NCBI GenBank assembly: GCA_934434925.1
Contig: CAKSAC010000014.1
Coordinates: forward strand, 1 to 53,979
DNA length: 53,979 nt
Direction: 5' to 3'
DNA from: an uncultured Eubacteriales bacterium
GTDB lineage: Bacteria; Bacillota; Clostridia; Oscillospirales; CAG-272
Part shown: piece after piece, positions 30,025-38,925 of the stretch
Position numbering within the stretch: the stretch's first letter is position 1
How the letters are laid out: each line of letters starts with the position of its first letter
Position numbers and translations under genes: made by a program
The notes under the pieces: model-generated
What the model saw: the letters and a program-made list of their open reading frames with translations, nothing else
Told to the model about the DNA's origin: nothing
Databases searched by the model: none

Positions 30025-30600
30025 ATGAAAGCACTGGAAGAAAAGATTTGTCAGGAGGGGCAGGTTCTGCCCGGCAACATTCTGAAAGTCGGCAGTTTCC
30101 TCAACCAGCAGATTGACACTGCGTTTCTCCGCGAGATCGGGCGTGAGATCGCCCGCCTGTATCGGGACGCCGATGTGACCCGCATTCTGACGATGGAGTC
30201 TTCCGGGATTGCCGTCGCCACGGCCGCGGCGATGGAAATGGGCGTCCCCTTTGTATTTGCCAAAAAGCATCCGGCCATCAACCAGAGCGGTTCGCTCCTT
30301 TCGGCCCGGGTGCATTCCTATACCCACGGGAACGATTATTTTGCCACGGTTGCGGCCGAATATCTGCCCGCCGGGGAGCGTGTGCTGATTGTGGACGATT
30401 TTCTTGCCAACGGCGAAGCGCTGAACGGCATGCTGGCACTCTTAGAACAGGCCGGTTGCGGGATTGCCGGGGTGGCCGTTGTGATTGAAAAGCAGTACCA
30501 GGGCGGCGGTGACAAGGTCCGCGCCCGCGGCATCCGCGTCGAGTCTTTGGCCCGCATCGTCTCCATGAGCGAGACCGCGGGGATCCGGTTCGCCGATTGA
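30025..30600 (+). CDS. xpt: Xanthine phosphoribosyltransferase
   Basis: 191 residues, the usual length. It makes XMP from xanthine and PRPP in purine salvage. The PRPP-binding loop VLIVDDFLANGEA is at 120-132; MESSGI (58-63) and the KKHPAI segment (80-85) match the family. The ATG follows TTTGGAGGACGT directly after the riboswitch terminator, so guanine should reduce its expression. A hairpin at 30635-30656 lies in the gap before the transporter genes and may limit or stabilise the transcript. Confidence 0.95.
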   Translation: MKALEEKICQEGQVLPGNILKVGSFLNQQIDTAFLREIGREIARLYRDADVTRILTMESSGIAVATAAAMEMGVPFVFAKKHPAINQSGSLLSARVHSYTHGNDYFATVAAEYLPAGERVLIVDDFLANGEALNGMLALLEQAGCGIAGVAVVIEKQYQGGGDKVRARGIRVESLARIVSMSETAGIRFAD

Positions 30601-30687
30601 GCCGTAAAGGCCGCGGAATTCTTATTTTTCACGGTTACAAGGGTAGCGCCCTGTAATAAATAAAAACAAAAGCGGAGGAAAACCCAA

Positions 30688-31974
30688 ATGAAGAAAACTC
30701 TTTCCCTGATCCTGATGCTGGCGTTGCTGGCGGCAAGCTGCCTTGTGTTTGCATCTTGCGGTGAAACCAAACGGAAGGGCTTGACGGAGGACGTGCTTCC
30801 CATCAACACCCCGACGGCTGATTTCACGGTCGGCTCCGATTTCAAAATCGGTTTCATCTTCCTGCACGATGAAAACTCTACCTACGACAAGAACTTTATC
30901 GATGCGGCCAACCGCATGAAAACGGCTCTGAACCTGACCGACGCGCAGGTCATCAAGAAGACCAATATTCCGGAAAGCGATGAATGCTATACCACGGCGG
31001 CCGACCTTGCCAGACAGGGTTGCAAGCTCGTTTTTGCGGACTCCTTCGGTCATGAACCGTATATTTTGCAAGCGGCCAAAGAATATCCGGATGTGCAGTT
31101 CTGCCATGCGACAGGCACAATGGCGCATACCGAAAAACTCCCCAACTTCCATAACGCGTTTGCTTCTATTTACGAAGGGCGCTATCTGGCCGGTATAGTG
31201 GCCGGTATGAAACTGAATGCCATGATCGAAGAAGGCAAGATCACAGCCGACAAAGCAGTGATCGGATATGTCGGCGCTTTCACCTATGCGGAAGTCCGTT
31301 CCGGCCTGACCTCTTTCTTCCTCGGCGCCCGTTCGGTTTGCCCCACCGCTACCATGAAAGTACAGTACACCGGCGCCTGGTACGATGAAGCCAAAGAACA
31401 GGAAGCCGCCAATGCGCTGATTGCCGCCGGATGCGTTCTGATTTCTCAGCACGCGGACTCGATGGGCGCTCCCTCCGCTTGTGAAATCAAGGGCGTTCCG
31501 AACGTTTCCTACAACGGCAGCACCTATTCGGCCGCTCCCGATACGTTCCTTGTTTCTTCCGCCATCAACTGGACTCCTTACTTCATGTATATCGCCAAGT
31601 GCGTGGCGAGCAGCACCGCTATCGCCTATGACTGGTGCGGCGGCATTGCCGAGGGTTCCGTGGTCCTTTCCGGTCTGAACCAGGATATCGTTCCCGAAGG
31701 AACCAAAGCGAAACTGGACGAAGCCATTGCGAAATTCCGCGCCGGCACACTGCATGTCTTTGCTCTCGATAATTTCCGGGTTGAAAATAAGAAACTGGAT
31801 CTGAACTTCAAGGCGGATGTTGACACCGACGCTGGCTTTACTCCGGACACCGCTGTGATCAAAGGAGACGCTGAAAACGGCTATTACTTCTCTGAATCGA
31901 CCGAGCGGTCTGCCCCTTATTTCAATATGTGCATCGACGGTATCCAGGAATTGAATACCGCATTCGGAAGCTGA
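30688..31974 (+). CDS. BMP-family nucleoside-binding lipoprotein
   Basis: 428 residues. A signal peptide of 23 residues ends in a lipobox (FASC, lipidated Cys24). The mature part is a Bmp/Med-type periplasmic-binding fold (IGFIFLHDENSTYDKNFIDAANR; LARQGCKLVFADSFGHEP; YEGRYLAGIVAGM), the family that binds purine nucleosides for ABC import. It stands outside the membrane. Directly followed by ATPase and two permease genes; xpt and the guanine riboswitch upstream support purine nucleosides as substrate. Confidence 0.93.
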   Translation: MKKTLSLILMLALLAASCLVFASCGETKRKGLTEDVLPINTPTADFTVGSDFKIGFIFLHDENSTYDKNFIDAANRMKTALNLTDAQVIKKTNIPESDECYTTAADLARQGCKLVFADSFGHEPYILQAAKEYPDVQFCHATGTMAHTEKLPNFHNAFASIYEGRYLAGIVAGMKLNAMIEEGKITADKAVIGYVGAFTYAEVRSGLTSFFLGARSVCPTATMKVQYTGAWYDEAKEQEAANALIAAGCVLISQHADSMGAPSACEIKGVPNVSYNGSTYSAAPDTFLVSSAINWTPYFMYIAKCVASSTAIAYDWCGGIAEGSVVLSGLNQDIVPEGTKAKLDEAIAKFRAGTLHVFALDNFRVENKKLDLNFKADVDTDAGFTPDTAVIKGDAENGYYFSESTERSAPYFNMCIDGIQELNTAFGS

Positions 31975-31984
31975 TTTTCCGGAC

Positions 31985-32030
31985 GGGAGAAGGCGGAGCA
32001 TGTTTTTTGCCCCGCCTCCTCTCCATTTTT
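31985..32030 (+). terminator. Attenuating hairpin between binding protein and ATPase genes
   Basis: GGAGAAGGCGG pairs imperfectly with CCGCCTCCTCTCC and is followed by ATTTTTG. It would let the lipoprotein be made in excess over the other transporter subunits. Confidence 0.5.
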
Positions 32031-32050
32031 GACCGACAGGAGGCCATACC

Positions 32051-33592
32051 TTGAACGAACCATACGCCCTCGAAATGAAGGGGGTTTCCAAGCATTTCGG
32101 AGATATTAAAGCCAACCGGAATGTAAATCTTACTTTGCGTCACGGAGAAATTCTCGCGGTTCTCGGCGAAAACGGGAGCGGCAAAACAACCCTGATGAAT
32201 ATGATCTGCGGTATTTACTTTCCGGATGAAGGTGAAATCTGTATTGACGGGGAGCCGGTGGTCATTGCTTCTCCACGGGATGCCTTCCGTTACAAAATAG
32301 GCATGGTTCATCAGCATTTCAAACTGGTGGATATTTTTACTGCGGCCGAGAATATTGCCCTCGGTATGCAAGACGAGAAAAAATACGATATTCAAGAAAT
32401 TTCCGCCCGTGTGAAGGAAATATCTTCCTTCTACGGCTTTGATATAGACCCTGATAAAAAGGTCTACGATATGTCGGTTTCGGAAAAACAGACGGTTGAG
32501 ATCATCAAGGTGCTGTACCGGGGAGCCGACATTCTGATTCTGGATGAGCCGACCGCCGTGCTGACCCCGCAGGAGGCGACCAAACTCTTTTCGGTCATAC
32601 GCCGGATGCGGGATGCCGGAAAATCGATCATCATCATCACGCACAAGTTACATGAAGTGCTTTGTGTTTCTGACCGGGTCGCCATTTTGCGGAAGGGCGA
32701 GTATATCACGACCGTGAACACCGCCGAAACGACCGAAAGCGAACTCACCGAACTGATGGTCGGCAAAAAGGTGGAACTGAACATTGAGCGTTCGGCTCCG
32801 CTCACCGATCTGCCGCGGCTCGAACTTCGGCATCTTTGCTGCGCGGACCCGGAAGGACTGCCGCTTCTCCGGGATGTCAGCCTGCACGTCTGTTCCGGGG
32901 AAATCCTCGGGATTGCCGGGATCGCCGGTTCAGGCCAGCGCGAATTGCTGGAATCGATTGCCGGCCTGATCCGCCTCGATCAAGGAGAAATCGCGTACCA
33001 TAACCCGAACACCGGAAAAGTTTGCGATCTGCGCGATCATACGCCCATGCAGATTCGTGAAATGGGCGTTCGCCTCTCCTTTGTGCCGGAAGATCGGCTC
33101 GGCATGGGGCTTGTCGGCAACATGGACATTGTGGATAACATGATGCTCCGCAGTTATCGGCGCGGTCACAGCATCTTCCTCGACCGGAAAAAACCGGCAG
33201 ACTTAGCCGATCGCATTATCGGCGATCTGCAGGTCGCAACACCGAACGCCCACACCGCCGTGCGGAAACTGTCGGGCGGAAACGTGCAGAAGGTGCTGGT
33301 CGGGCGCGAGATTGCCGCCGCTCCGACGGTGCTGATGACGGCATATCCCGTGCGCGGCCTGGATATCAACTCTTCCTATATGATTTACCATTTGCTGAAT
33401 GAACAGAAGAAGAAAGGCGTTGCAATCATTTTTGTCGGGGAAGACATTGACGTTCTTCTCGCGCTTTGCGACCGTGTGGCGGTTCTTTGCGGAGGTGCTG
33501 TGTCCGGCGTTCTGGACGCGCGCACCGCTACAAAGGAGCAGGTCGGCTATCTTATGACGCGTTCGGAAGGAGAGGCTACCGATGGCAATTGA
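32051..33592 (+). CDS. Nucleoside ABC transporter ATPase, two-domain
   Basis: 513 residues with two ABC domains fused. Domain 1 has Walker A GENGSGKT (39-46), Walker B ILILDEPTA and a variant signature (SVSEKQ). Domain 2 has a degenerate Walker A (GIAGSGQREL), a normal signature LSGGNVQK and a Walker B lacking the catalytic Glu (TAYPVRGLD), as in the sugar/nucleoside type. So one ATP site is catalytic. The start is TTG at 32051 after ACAGGAGGCC; no ATG fits. Overlaps the first permease by 11 bases. Confidence 0.93.
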   Translation: MNEPYALEMKGVSKHFGDIKANRNVNLTLRHGEILAVLGENGSGKTTLMNMICGIYFPDEGEICIDGEPVVIASPRDAFRYKIGMVHQHFKLVDIFTAAENIALGMQDEKKYDIQEISARVKEISSFYGFDIDPDKKVYDMSVSEKQTVEIIKVLYRGADILILDEPTAVLTPQEATKLFSVIRRMRDAGKSIIIITHKLHEVLCVSDRVAILRKGEYITTVNTAETTESELTELMVGKKVELNIERSAPLTDLPRLELRHLCCADPEGLPLLRDVSLHVCSGEILGIAGIAGSGQRELLESIAGLIRLDQGEIAYHNPNTGKVCDLRDHTPMQIREMGVRLSFVPEDRLGMGLVGNMDIVDNMMLRSYRRGHSIFLDRKKPADLADRIIGDLQVATPNAHTAVRKLSGGNVQKVLVGREIAAAPTVLMTAYPVRGLDINSSYMIYHLLNEQKKKGVAIIFVGEDIDVLLALCDRVAVLCGGAVSGVLDARTATKEQVGYLMTRSEGEATDGN

Positions 33593-34730
33593 CGAAAAAA
33601 ATATGCGCATACCGGCCGAACAGAGGAAACGTCAGCCGCTCTTTCATATGATTAAGCGAAGCTCTCTCCCGCTCTGGCATTCCGCGGCCATCCGTGCGGG
33701 CGCGATCCTGCTTGCGCTGGTGTTCACCGGTCTGCTGACCCTGCTGGTCACCGGGAAAGACCCGATCCTTATCAGTTCCATCATGTTTGACGGAGCCTTC
33801 GGAAATTCGTTCCGGATATGGGTAACGATGCAGAATGTGGCCGTTTTGCTTTGCATTTCTCTGGCCCTGACCCCCGCTTTCAAAATGCGCTTTTGGAACA
33901 CCGGAGCGGAAGGACAGGTCCTTGTCGGCTGTCTGGCTACGGCCGTTTGCATGTTTACGCTCGGCGGAAAGGTGTCCGAGGGGGTGCTGATCCTGATCAT
34001 GACCGTGGCCGCCATCGGTTCCGGGATCGTGTGGGGGATAATCCCTGCGTTTTTCAAGGCGCGATTCGGCACGAATGAAACGCTCTTCACCCTGATGATG
34101 AATTATATCGCCATTCAATTTGTCGAATTCTTTCTGAAGGTGGCGGACAAGAGCGGGTCCAACACCGTCGGCCCCAACCTTCTCAGCCACGGATGGATCC
34201 CGGCACTGTTCGGAGAAAAATATCTTCTGAACATTTTGCTGGTTGCTGTCCTGACTGTGCTGATGTATATTTATCTTTGTTACAGCAAGCACGGGTATGA
34301 GATTTCGGTGGTCGGCGAGAGTGAAAAGACCGCCCGCTATATCGGTGTGAACGTCAGCCGCGTCATTTTGCGCACCATGGCGCTCTCCGGTGGGATATGC
34401 GGCTTTGTCGGACTGATGCTGGTCGGCGCGACCTCTCACTCCATCGACGCCAATCTGGCCGGCGGATACGGATTTACAGGCATTATGGTTTCCTGGCTGG
34501 CGCAGTTCAATCCGTTTGTGATGGTTTTTGCTTCGCTGCTCATTGTGTTTTTACAGCGCGGCGCGGGAGAAGTTTCCACGGTCGCCGGGCTCAATCAGTC
34601 TTTTTCCGACATTATAACCGGAATTCTCCTGTTCTTCATCATCGGATGCGAATTCTTTATCCGGTATCAACTGGTTCCCAATCAGGAGCACGCATTTTTT
34701 GCGAAAAAACAAAAGCGGGAGGAACAGTAA
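33582..34730 (+). CDS. Nucleoside ABC transporter permease 1
   Basis: 382 residues, about eight to ten membrane spans after a basic N-terminal 30 residues. The branched-chain/sugar permease motif FKMRFWNTGAEGQVLVGCLA and ISVVGESEKTARYIGVNVSRV, the coupling loop, are clear. It pairs with the downstream permease to form a heterodimeric pore in the membrane. The start overlaps the ATPase end. Its stop (TAA, 34728-34730) precedes the next ATG by one base. Confidence 0.92.
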   Translation: MAIDEKNMRIPAEQRKRQPLFHMIKRSSLPLWHSAAIRAGAILLALVFTGLLTLLVTGKDPILISSIMFDGAFGNSFRIWVTMQNVAVLLCISLALTPAFKMRFWNTGAEGQVLVGCLATAVCMFTLGGKVSEGVLILIMTVAAIGSGIVWGIIPAFFKARFGTNETLFTLMMNYIAIQFVEFFLKVADKSGSNTVGPNLLSHGWIPALFGEKYLLNILLVAVLTVLMYIYLCYSKHGYEISVVGESEKTARYIGVNVSRVILRTMALSGGICGFVGLMLVGATSHSIDANLAGGYGFTGIMVSWLAQFNPFVMVFASLLIVFLQRGAGEVSTVAGLNQSFSDIITGILLFFIIGCEFFIRYQLVPNQEHAFFAKKQKREEQ

Positions 34731-34731
34731 A

Positions 34732-35712
34732 ATGAATATGTTCGTTGTGTTTCTGCACCGCGCGGTTTTACAGGGAACTCCGTTGCTCTTCGGTTCTACG
34801 GGAGAAATCATCACCGAAAAATCCGGGAACCTGAACCTCGGCATTCCGGGCATTATGTATATCGGCGCGATTTCCGGCGTAATCGGCGGGTTCTTTTATC
34901 AGAACGCCACCATGTCTCTCAACCCCGTGCTGGCCATCCTGTTGCCGCTTATCTGCTGTCTTACCGGATCGTTTCTGGCATCGCTTTTGTACTGCTTTCT
35001 GACAATCACCCTGCGTGCCAATCAGAACGTCACCGGGCTTGCGCTGACCACCTTCGGCATCGGGTTCGGCAACTTTTTCGGCGGTTCGCTGATTAAATTG
35101 TCCGGTGCGGATGTTCCGTCCATCGCCCTGACCCGCATTGCAAAAATTTTCAAAGCGTCCTTGCCTTTTGCCAAAAATCTCGGGTTTTTCGGGGAGCTTT
35201 TCCTGAACTACGGTTTCATGGTATATCTGGCAGTTATTCTGGCGGTGATTGCGGCGTTCGTCCTGAACAAAACGCGTATCGGTCTGCATCTGCGCGCCGT
35301 CGGAGAAAATCCCGCCACGGCCGATGCCGCCGGGATCAATGTCACGCGATACCGCTATTTCGCCACTTGCATCGGCGGTATGGTCGCGGGTCTCGGGGGG
35401 CTTTATTATGTCATGGACTACACAAACGGCGTGTGGTCGAACAACGGTTTCGGCGATCGCGGCTGGCTGGCCATTGCACTGGTCATTTTTGCAATCTGGC
35501 GTCCTGCGCTGGCAATTCCGGCATCTTATTTGTTCGGAGGACTGTATATCCTGTATAACTATCTTCCTGTCAGCATGCAGATGGTTCCGATTTTGCAAAT
35601 GTTACCCTATGTTGTTACCGTGGTGGTTTTGATTTTGATCAGCATCCGTAAAAAACGTGAGAACCAACCACCGGCTAGTCTCGGTCTGAACTATTTCCGA
35701 GAGGATCGCTGA
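34732..35712 (+). CDS. Nucleoside ABC transporter permease 2
   Basis: 326 residues, integral membrane. FGSTGEIITEKSGNLNLGIPGIMYIGA (about 21-47) and LHLRAVGENPATADAAGINVTRYRY are hallmark segments of the second permease of BMP-type importers. The ATG at 34732 follows GGGAGGAACAGTAAA; the frame is open to 34699, inside the first permease, but without a ribosome site. Last gene of the purine operon. Confidence 0.92.
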   Translation: MNMFVVFLHRAVLQGTPLLFGSTGEIITEKSGNLNLGIPGIMYIGAISGVIGGFFYQNATMSLNPVLAILLPLICCLTGSFLASLLYCFLTITLRANQNVTGLALTTFGIGFGNFFGGSLIKLSGADVPSIALTRIAKIFKASLPFAKNLGFFGELFLNYGFMVYLAVILAVIAAFVLNKTRIGLHLRAVGENPATADAAGINVTRYRYFATCIGGMVAGLGGLYYVMDYTNGVWSNNGFGDRGWLAIALVIFAIWRPALAIPASYLFGGLYILYNYLPVSMQMVPILQMLPYVVTVVVLILISIRKKRENQPPASLGLNYFREDR

Positions 35713-35722
35713 CCGGCCTTAG

Positions 35723-35823
35723 AAAAAAGACCCGTGGCTTCGTTGCTCCTCAGCTTGCCCCTCGACTTACGTCAGTAAGCCTTCGGGTCTCGCTTCCGGT
35801 GCGCCTCGCCACGGGCCTTTTTT
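35723..35823. terminator. Large bidirectional hairpin after the transporter operon
   Basis: AAAAAAGACCCGTGGC on the left pairs with GCCACGGGCCTTTTTT on the right, enclosing about 70 nt with an inner hairpin CTTAC-GTCA-GTAAG (35766-35779). It serves as terminator in either direction and may be a repeated element. Confidence 0.7.
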
Positions 35824-35917
35824 CGTCGGCCGGGCTATACCTTCCGGGCGGAATGAGGGGTGTATGTTGGCTTCGCTCCCGGCTTTTTTCGTCGGCCGGG
35901 CTATACCTTCCGGGCGG
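35818..35917. repeat. 34-bp direct repeat
   Basis: TTTTTTCGTCGGCCGGGCTA and the next 14 bases occur at 35818-35851 and 35884-35917. On the minus strand both copies give the same short peptide in a small open frame, but no start signals support a gene. The rest of 35918-36127 shows nothing. Confidence 0.75.
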
Positions 35918-36127
35918 CATTCGGGTGTGTGTTGTTTCCGCCGGATTTTTATCGGAGACAACATCGGGAGTTGCCGGTCAATAGGCGGGAGCGGCAGCGG
36001 TTTTCCTTACCGGCGGTCGAATTCAGTACCTTCTCGCAGAATCTTTGAAAAAACCCGGTCCTGGCCGATTCTTTGCGTACAGGAACGTTTCTTTTGCGGC
36101 CTTTGCGGTCTTTTTTGCGTACTACAC

Positions 36128-36156
36128 TTGAAAAATGCAGGAAAATATGCTACAAT
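36128..36156 (+). promoter_or_regulatory. Promoter of the DUF512-der-obg operon
   Basis: TTGAAA (36128-36133), 17-bp spacer, TACAAT (36151-36156). Confidence 0.75.
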
Positions 36157-36185
36157 TTTATATCATGTAATACCCGGGGGGCTTT

Positions 36186-37580
36186 ATGGTAACAATCAAG
36201 GAAGTGGAAAAACATTCGCGCGCGGCGCGTGCGGGAATTCGCCCCGGGGACATTCTGCTTGCGCTCAACGGGCATGAAATCGCGGATGTGCTGGATTACC
36301 GGTTTTATCTGGCTGAAAAAAAGATTACGATTTCTCTGCGGCGCGGGGAAAAGGAATTGGTCAAAAAGATACGGAAAGAAACCTATGACGATATCGGCTT
36401 GTGCTTTGAGACCGCGCTGATGGACAAAAAGCATTCCTGCCGCAACAAATGTATTTTTTGTTTCATTGACCAATTGCCGAAAGGAATGCGCGAGAGCCTC
36501 TATTTCAAGGATGATGACGCGCGGCTTTCCTTTTTGCATGGCAATTATGTTACGCTGACCAATCTGACCGATGCCGATATTGACCGGATTCTGACCATGC
36601 ATATATCTCCCATCAATGTATCGGTTCACACGACCAACCCGGAATTGCGCGTTCGCATGATGTGCAACAAGCGTGCCGGCGAGGTGCTTTCTTATCTGGA
36701 TCGCCTGGCCGCCGGCGGCATTACGCTCCGGGGGCAGATCGTCCTTTGCCGGGGGGTAAATGACGGGGCGGAACTGGAACGCTCCATGCAGGATCTTTCC
36801 CGTCTTTATCCGGCGCTGGACAGCGTTTCGGTTGTTCCGGCGGGCATTACCGACCATCGCGAAGGGCTGTATCCGCTGACCCCGTTCACGGCAGAAGAGG
36901 CGGCCGCGGTCGTCCGTCAGGTGGAGGCTTTTGCGTCGGCTCACGCGGAAAAAACCGGAAACCGTCTGATTTTTGCGGCGGATGAGTTCTATTTGCAGGC
37001 CGGTTTACCGATCCCGCCCGAAGAAGCCTATGAAGAATATCCGCAGATTGAAAACGGAGTAGGGATGCTCCGGTCGTTTTATGAAGAAGCGCGTCTTTTC
37101 CTGAAAAATGATGGCGAACTCCCGCTATCCGGCGAAAAAGAGCGAGGCATGACGGCAGAGAAGGAAGAACGGGAGAGTGGCGCAAAAAAAGACGTTTCTC
37201 GTGGCCGGGAACGCCGTATTTCCTTGGCGACCGGTGTTGCGGCCGCCCCGATGTTGACAAAAATCGTCGGGGAAGTGTGCGAAAAGTATCCGAAAATGTC
37301 ATGTAATGTTTACACAATACAAAACAAATGGTTCGGGGAGCATATTACCGTAGCGGGATTGCTGACCGGCCATGACATTGCCGAACAATTGGCGGGGAAG
37401 GAACTCGGAGAAGAACTTTTGCTTTCCCGCACGACTTTGCGGGCAGACGGAGATTTGTTTTTATGCGGTATGACCCCGGCGGAACTTTCCGGCAGATTGG
37501 GGGTTCCGTTGCGGTTTATCGGGGAGGACGGCGCGGAATTTGTGGAGGCGCTCCTCGGGAAGGGAGAAAAAGAAAGATGA
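36186..37580 (+). CDS. PDZ/radical-SAM-like DUF512 protein
   Basis: 464 residues. The N-terminal PDZ-like domain (about 1-60, with AGIRPGDILLALNG) is followed by a radical-SAM-like core with the Cys triad C85-x3-C89-x2-C92 (SCRNKCIFCFIDQLPKGMR) and a C-terminal DUF512 domain. It probably holds an Fe-S cluster; the reaction is unknown. A hydrophilic, Lys/Glu-rich linker near 320-345 separates the domains. Its place directly before der is a conserved clostridial arrangement. The ribosome site is only a G run five bases ahead. Its stop overlaps the der start (ATGA). Confidence 0.88.
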   Translation: MVTIKEVEKHSRAARAGIRPGDILLALNGHEIADVLDYRFYLAEKKITISLRRGEKELVKKIRKETYDDIGLCFETALMDKKHSCRNKCIFCFIDQLPKGMRESLYFKDDDARLSFLHGNYVTLTNLTDADIDRILTMHISPINVSVHTTNPELRVRMMCNKRAGEVLSYLDRLAAGGITLRGQIVLCRGVNDGAELERSMQDLSRLYPALDSVSVVPAGITDHREGLYPLTPFTAEEAAAVVRQVEAFASAHAEKTGNRLIFAADEFYLQAGLPIPPEEAYEEYPQIENGVGMLRSFYEEARLFLKNDGELPLSGEKERGMTAEKEERESGAKKDVSRGRERRISLATGVAAAPMLTKIVGEVCEKYPKMSCNVYTIQNKWFGEHITVAGLLTGHDIAEQLAGKELGEELLLSRTTLRADGDLFLCGMTPAELSGRLGVPLRFIGEDGAEFVEALLGKGEKER

Positions 37581-38917
37581 GCAGACCTATTGTGGCGGTC
37601 GTCGGACGACCGAATGTCGGGAAAAGCACATTTTTTAATAAAATCATCGGGGAGAGGCGGTCGATCGTTGAGGACACACCGGGAGTCACGCGTGACCGGA
37701 TTTATGCCGATGCCGAATGGAACGGCCGGCGTTTTTTGCTGATTGATACCGGTGGGATTGAACCGCGCACCGACGATATTCTTTTGCGCCAGATGCGGGC
37801 GCAGGCGCAGATTGCCATTGATACAGCGGATGTCATTGTTTTTCTTTGCGATGTGCGGGCAGGGGTCACAGCCGATGACCGCGATATTGCCGTCCTTTTG
37901 AAAAAAAGCGGGAAACCGGTAATCGTGGGGGTCAACAAGGTCGATTCGGTCGGCGCGACGCCCCTTGCGTTTTATGAATTTTACGAACTGGGCTTTGACC
38001 GTGATCCCGTTGCGCTTTCTTCGGTTCACGGAACCGGGTCGGGAGATCTTTTGGACGAGGTAGTGGCCGCTCTTCCGCCCGAGGAAGAACAAGAAGAGGG
38101 TGACGGAACCGTGGCCGTTGCGGTGATCGGAAAGCCGAACGCCGGAAAATCCTCGATGATCAACCGGCTGATTGGGGAAGAGAGGCAGATCGTTTCGGAT
38201 ATTCCCGGAACGACGCGCGACGCGGTTGACAGCGATTTTACCAATGAATACGGCAAATTCACGTTCATTGATACGGCCGGAATCCGGCGGCAGAGCCGTG
38301 TGGAAGACCGAATCGAAAAATACAGCGTTCTGCGCGCCAAAATGGCGGTGGAACGTGCAGATGTCTGTCTCCTTGTCATTGACGCGGCCGAAGGGATTAC
38401 CGAACAGGATGAAAAGATTGCCGGCATTGCCCATGAAGCCGGAAAAGCCACCATCATTCTTGTGAACAAATGGGACCTGATCGAAAAAGACAACCGCACG
38501 GTGAACGAATTCAACACCAAGATCCGCACGGCGCTGGCCTATATGCCCTACGCGCCGATCCTGTACGTTTCCGCTTTGACCGGTCAACGCACGGGGCAGA
38601 TATTTGAGAAGGTGCTCGAGGTCTACGAATCCTCGCGTCGGCGCGTGACGACCGGGATGTTGAATGACCTGCTGAACGACGCAATCACGCGCGTTCAGCC
38701 GCCGTCCGACAAGGGAAAACGCCTGAAAATCTACTATATGACCGAAACATCGGTAGCCCCGCCTACTTTTGTCATCTTCTGTAACAGCGCGGCGCTTTTC
38801 CATTTTTCCTATCAGCGATATCTTGAAAACTGCCTGCGCACGGCATACGGCTTCGAGGGAACGCCGATAAAACTCGTGATCCGTCAGCGCGGAGAAGAAA
38901 TGCCCGATAAAATCTGA
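37577..38917 (+). CDS. der: Ribosome biogenesis GTPase Der (EngA)
   Basis: 446 residues with two tandem GTPase domains and a C-terminal KH-like domain. G1 loops are GRPNVGKS (10-17) and GKPNAGKS (185-192); G3 DTGG (57-60) and DTAG; G4 NKVD (120-123) and NKWD. Needed for 50S subunit assembly. The ATG at 37577 overlaps the upstream stop by four bases; the frame stays open for 38 codons upstream within DUF512 but has no start signal. Confidence 0.97.
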   Translation: MSRPIVAVVGRPNVGKSTFFNKIIGERRSIVEDTPGVTRDRIYADAEWNGRRFLLIDTGGIEPRTDDILLRQMRAQAQIAIDTADVIVFLCDVRAGVTADDRDIAVLLKKSGKPVIVGVNKVDSVGATPLAFYEFYELGFDRDPVALSSVHGTGSGDLLDEVVAALPPEEEQEEGDGTVAVAVIGKPNAGKSSMINRLIGEERQIVSDIPGTTRDAVDSDFTNEYGKFTFIDTAGIRRQSRVEDRIEKYSVLRAKMAVERADVCLLVIDAAEGITEQDEKIAGIAHEAGKATIILVNKWDLIEKDNRTVNEFNTKIRTALAYMPYAPILYVSALTGQRTGQIFEKVLEVYESSRRRVTTGMLNDLLNDAITRVQPPSDKGKRLKIYYMTETSVAPPTFVIFCNSAALFHFSYQRYLENCLRTAYGFEGTPIKLVIRQRGEEMPDKI

Positions 38918-38925
38918 GGTGTGCC

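Noticed and set aside
29840..30028. Small open frame of 62 codons upstream of xpt
   Set aside because: It runs straight through the riboswitch aptamer and terminator, whose structure explains the sequence fully; no ribosome site.
35767..35964. Minus-strand frame with repeated RPEGIARPTKK peptide
   Set aside because: The peptide repeat is just the 34-bp DNA repeat read in one frame; no start signals.
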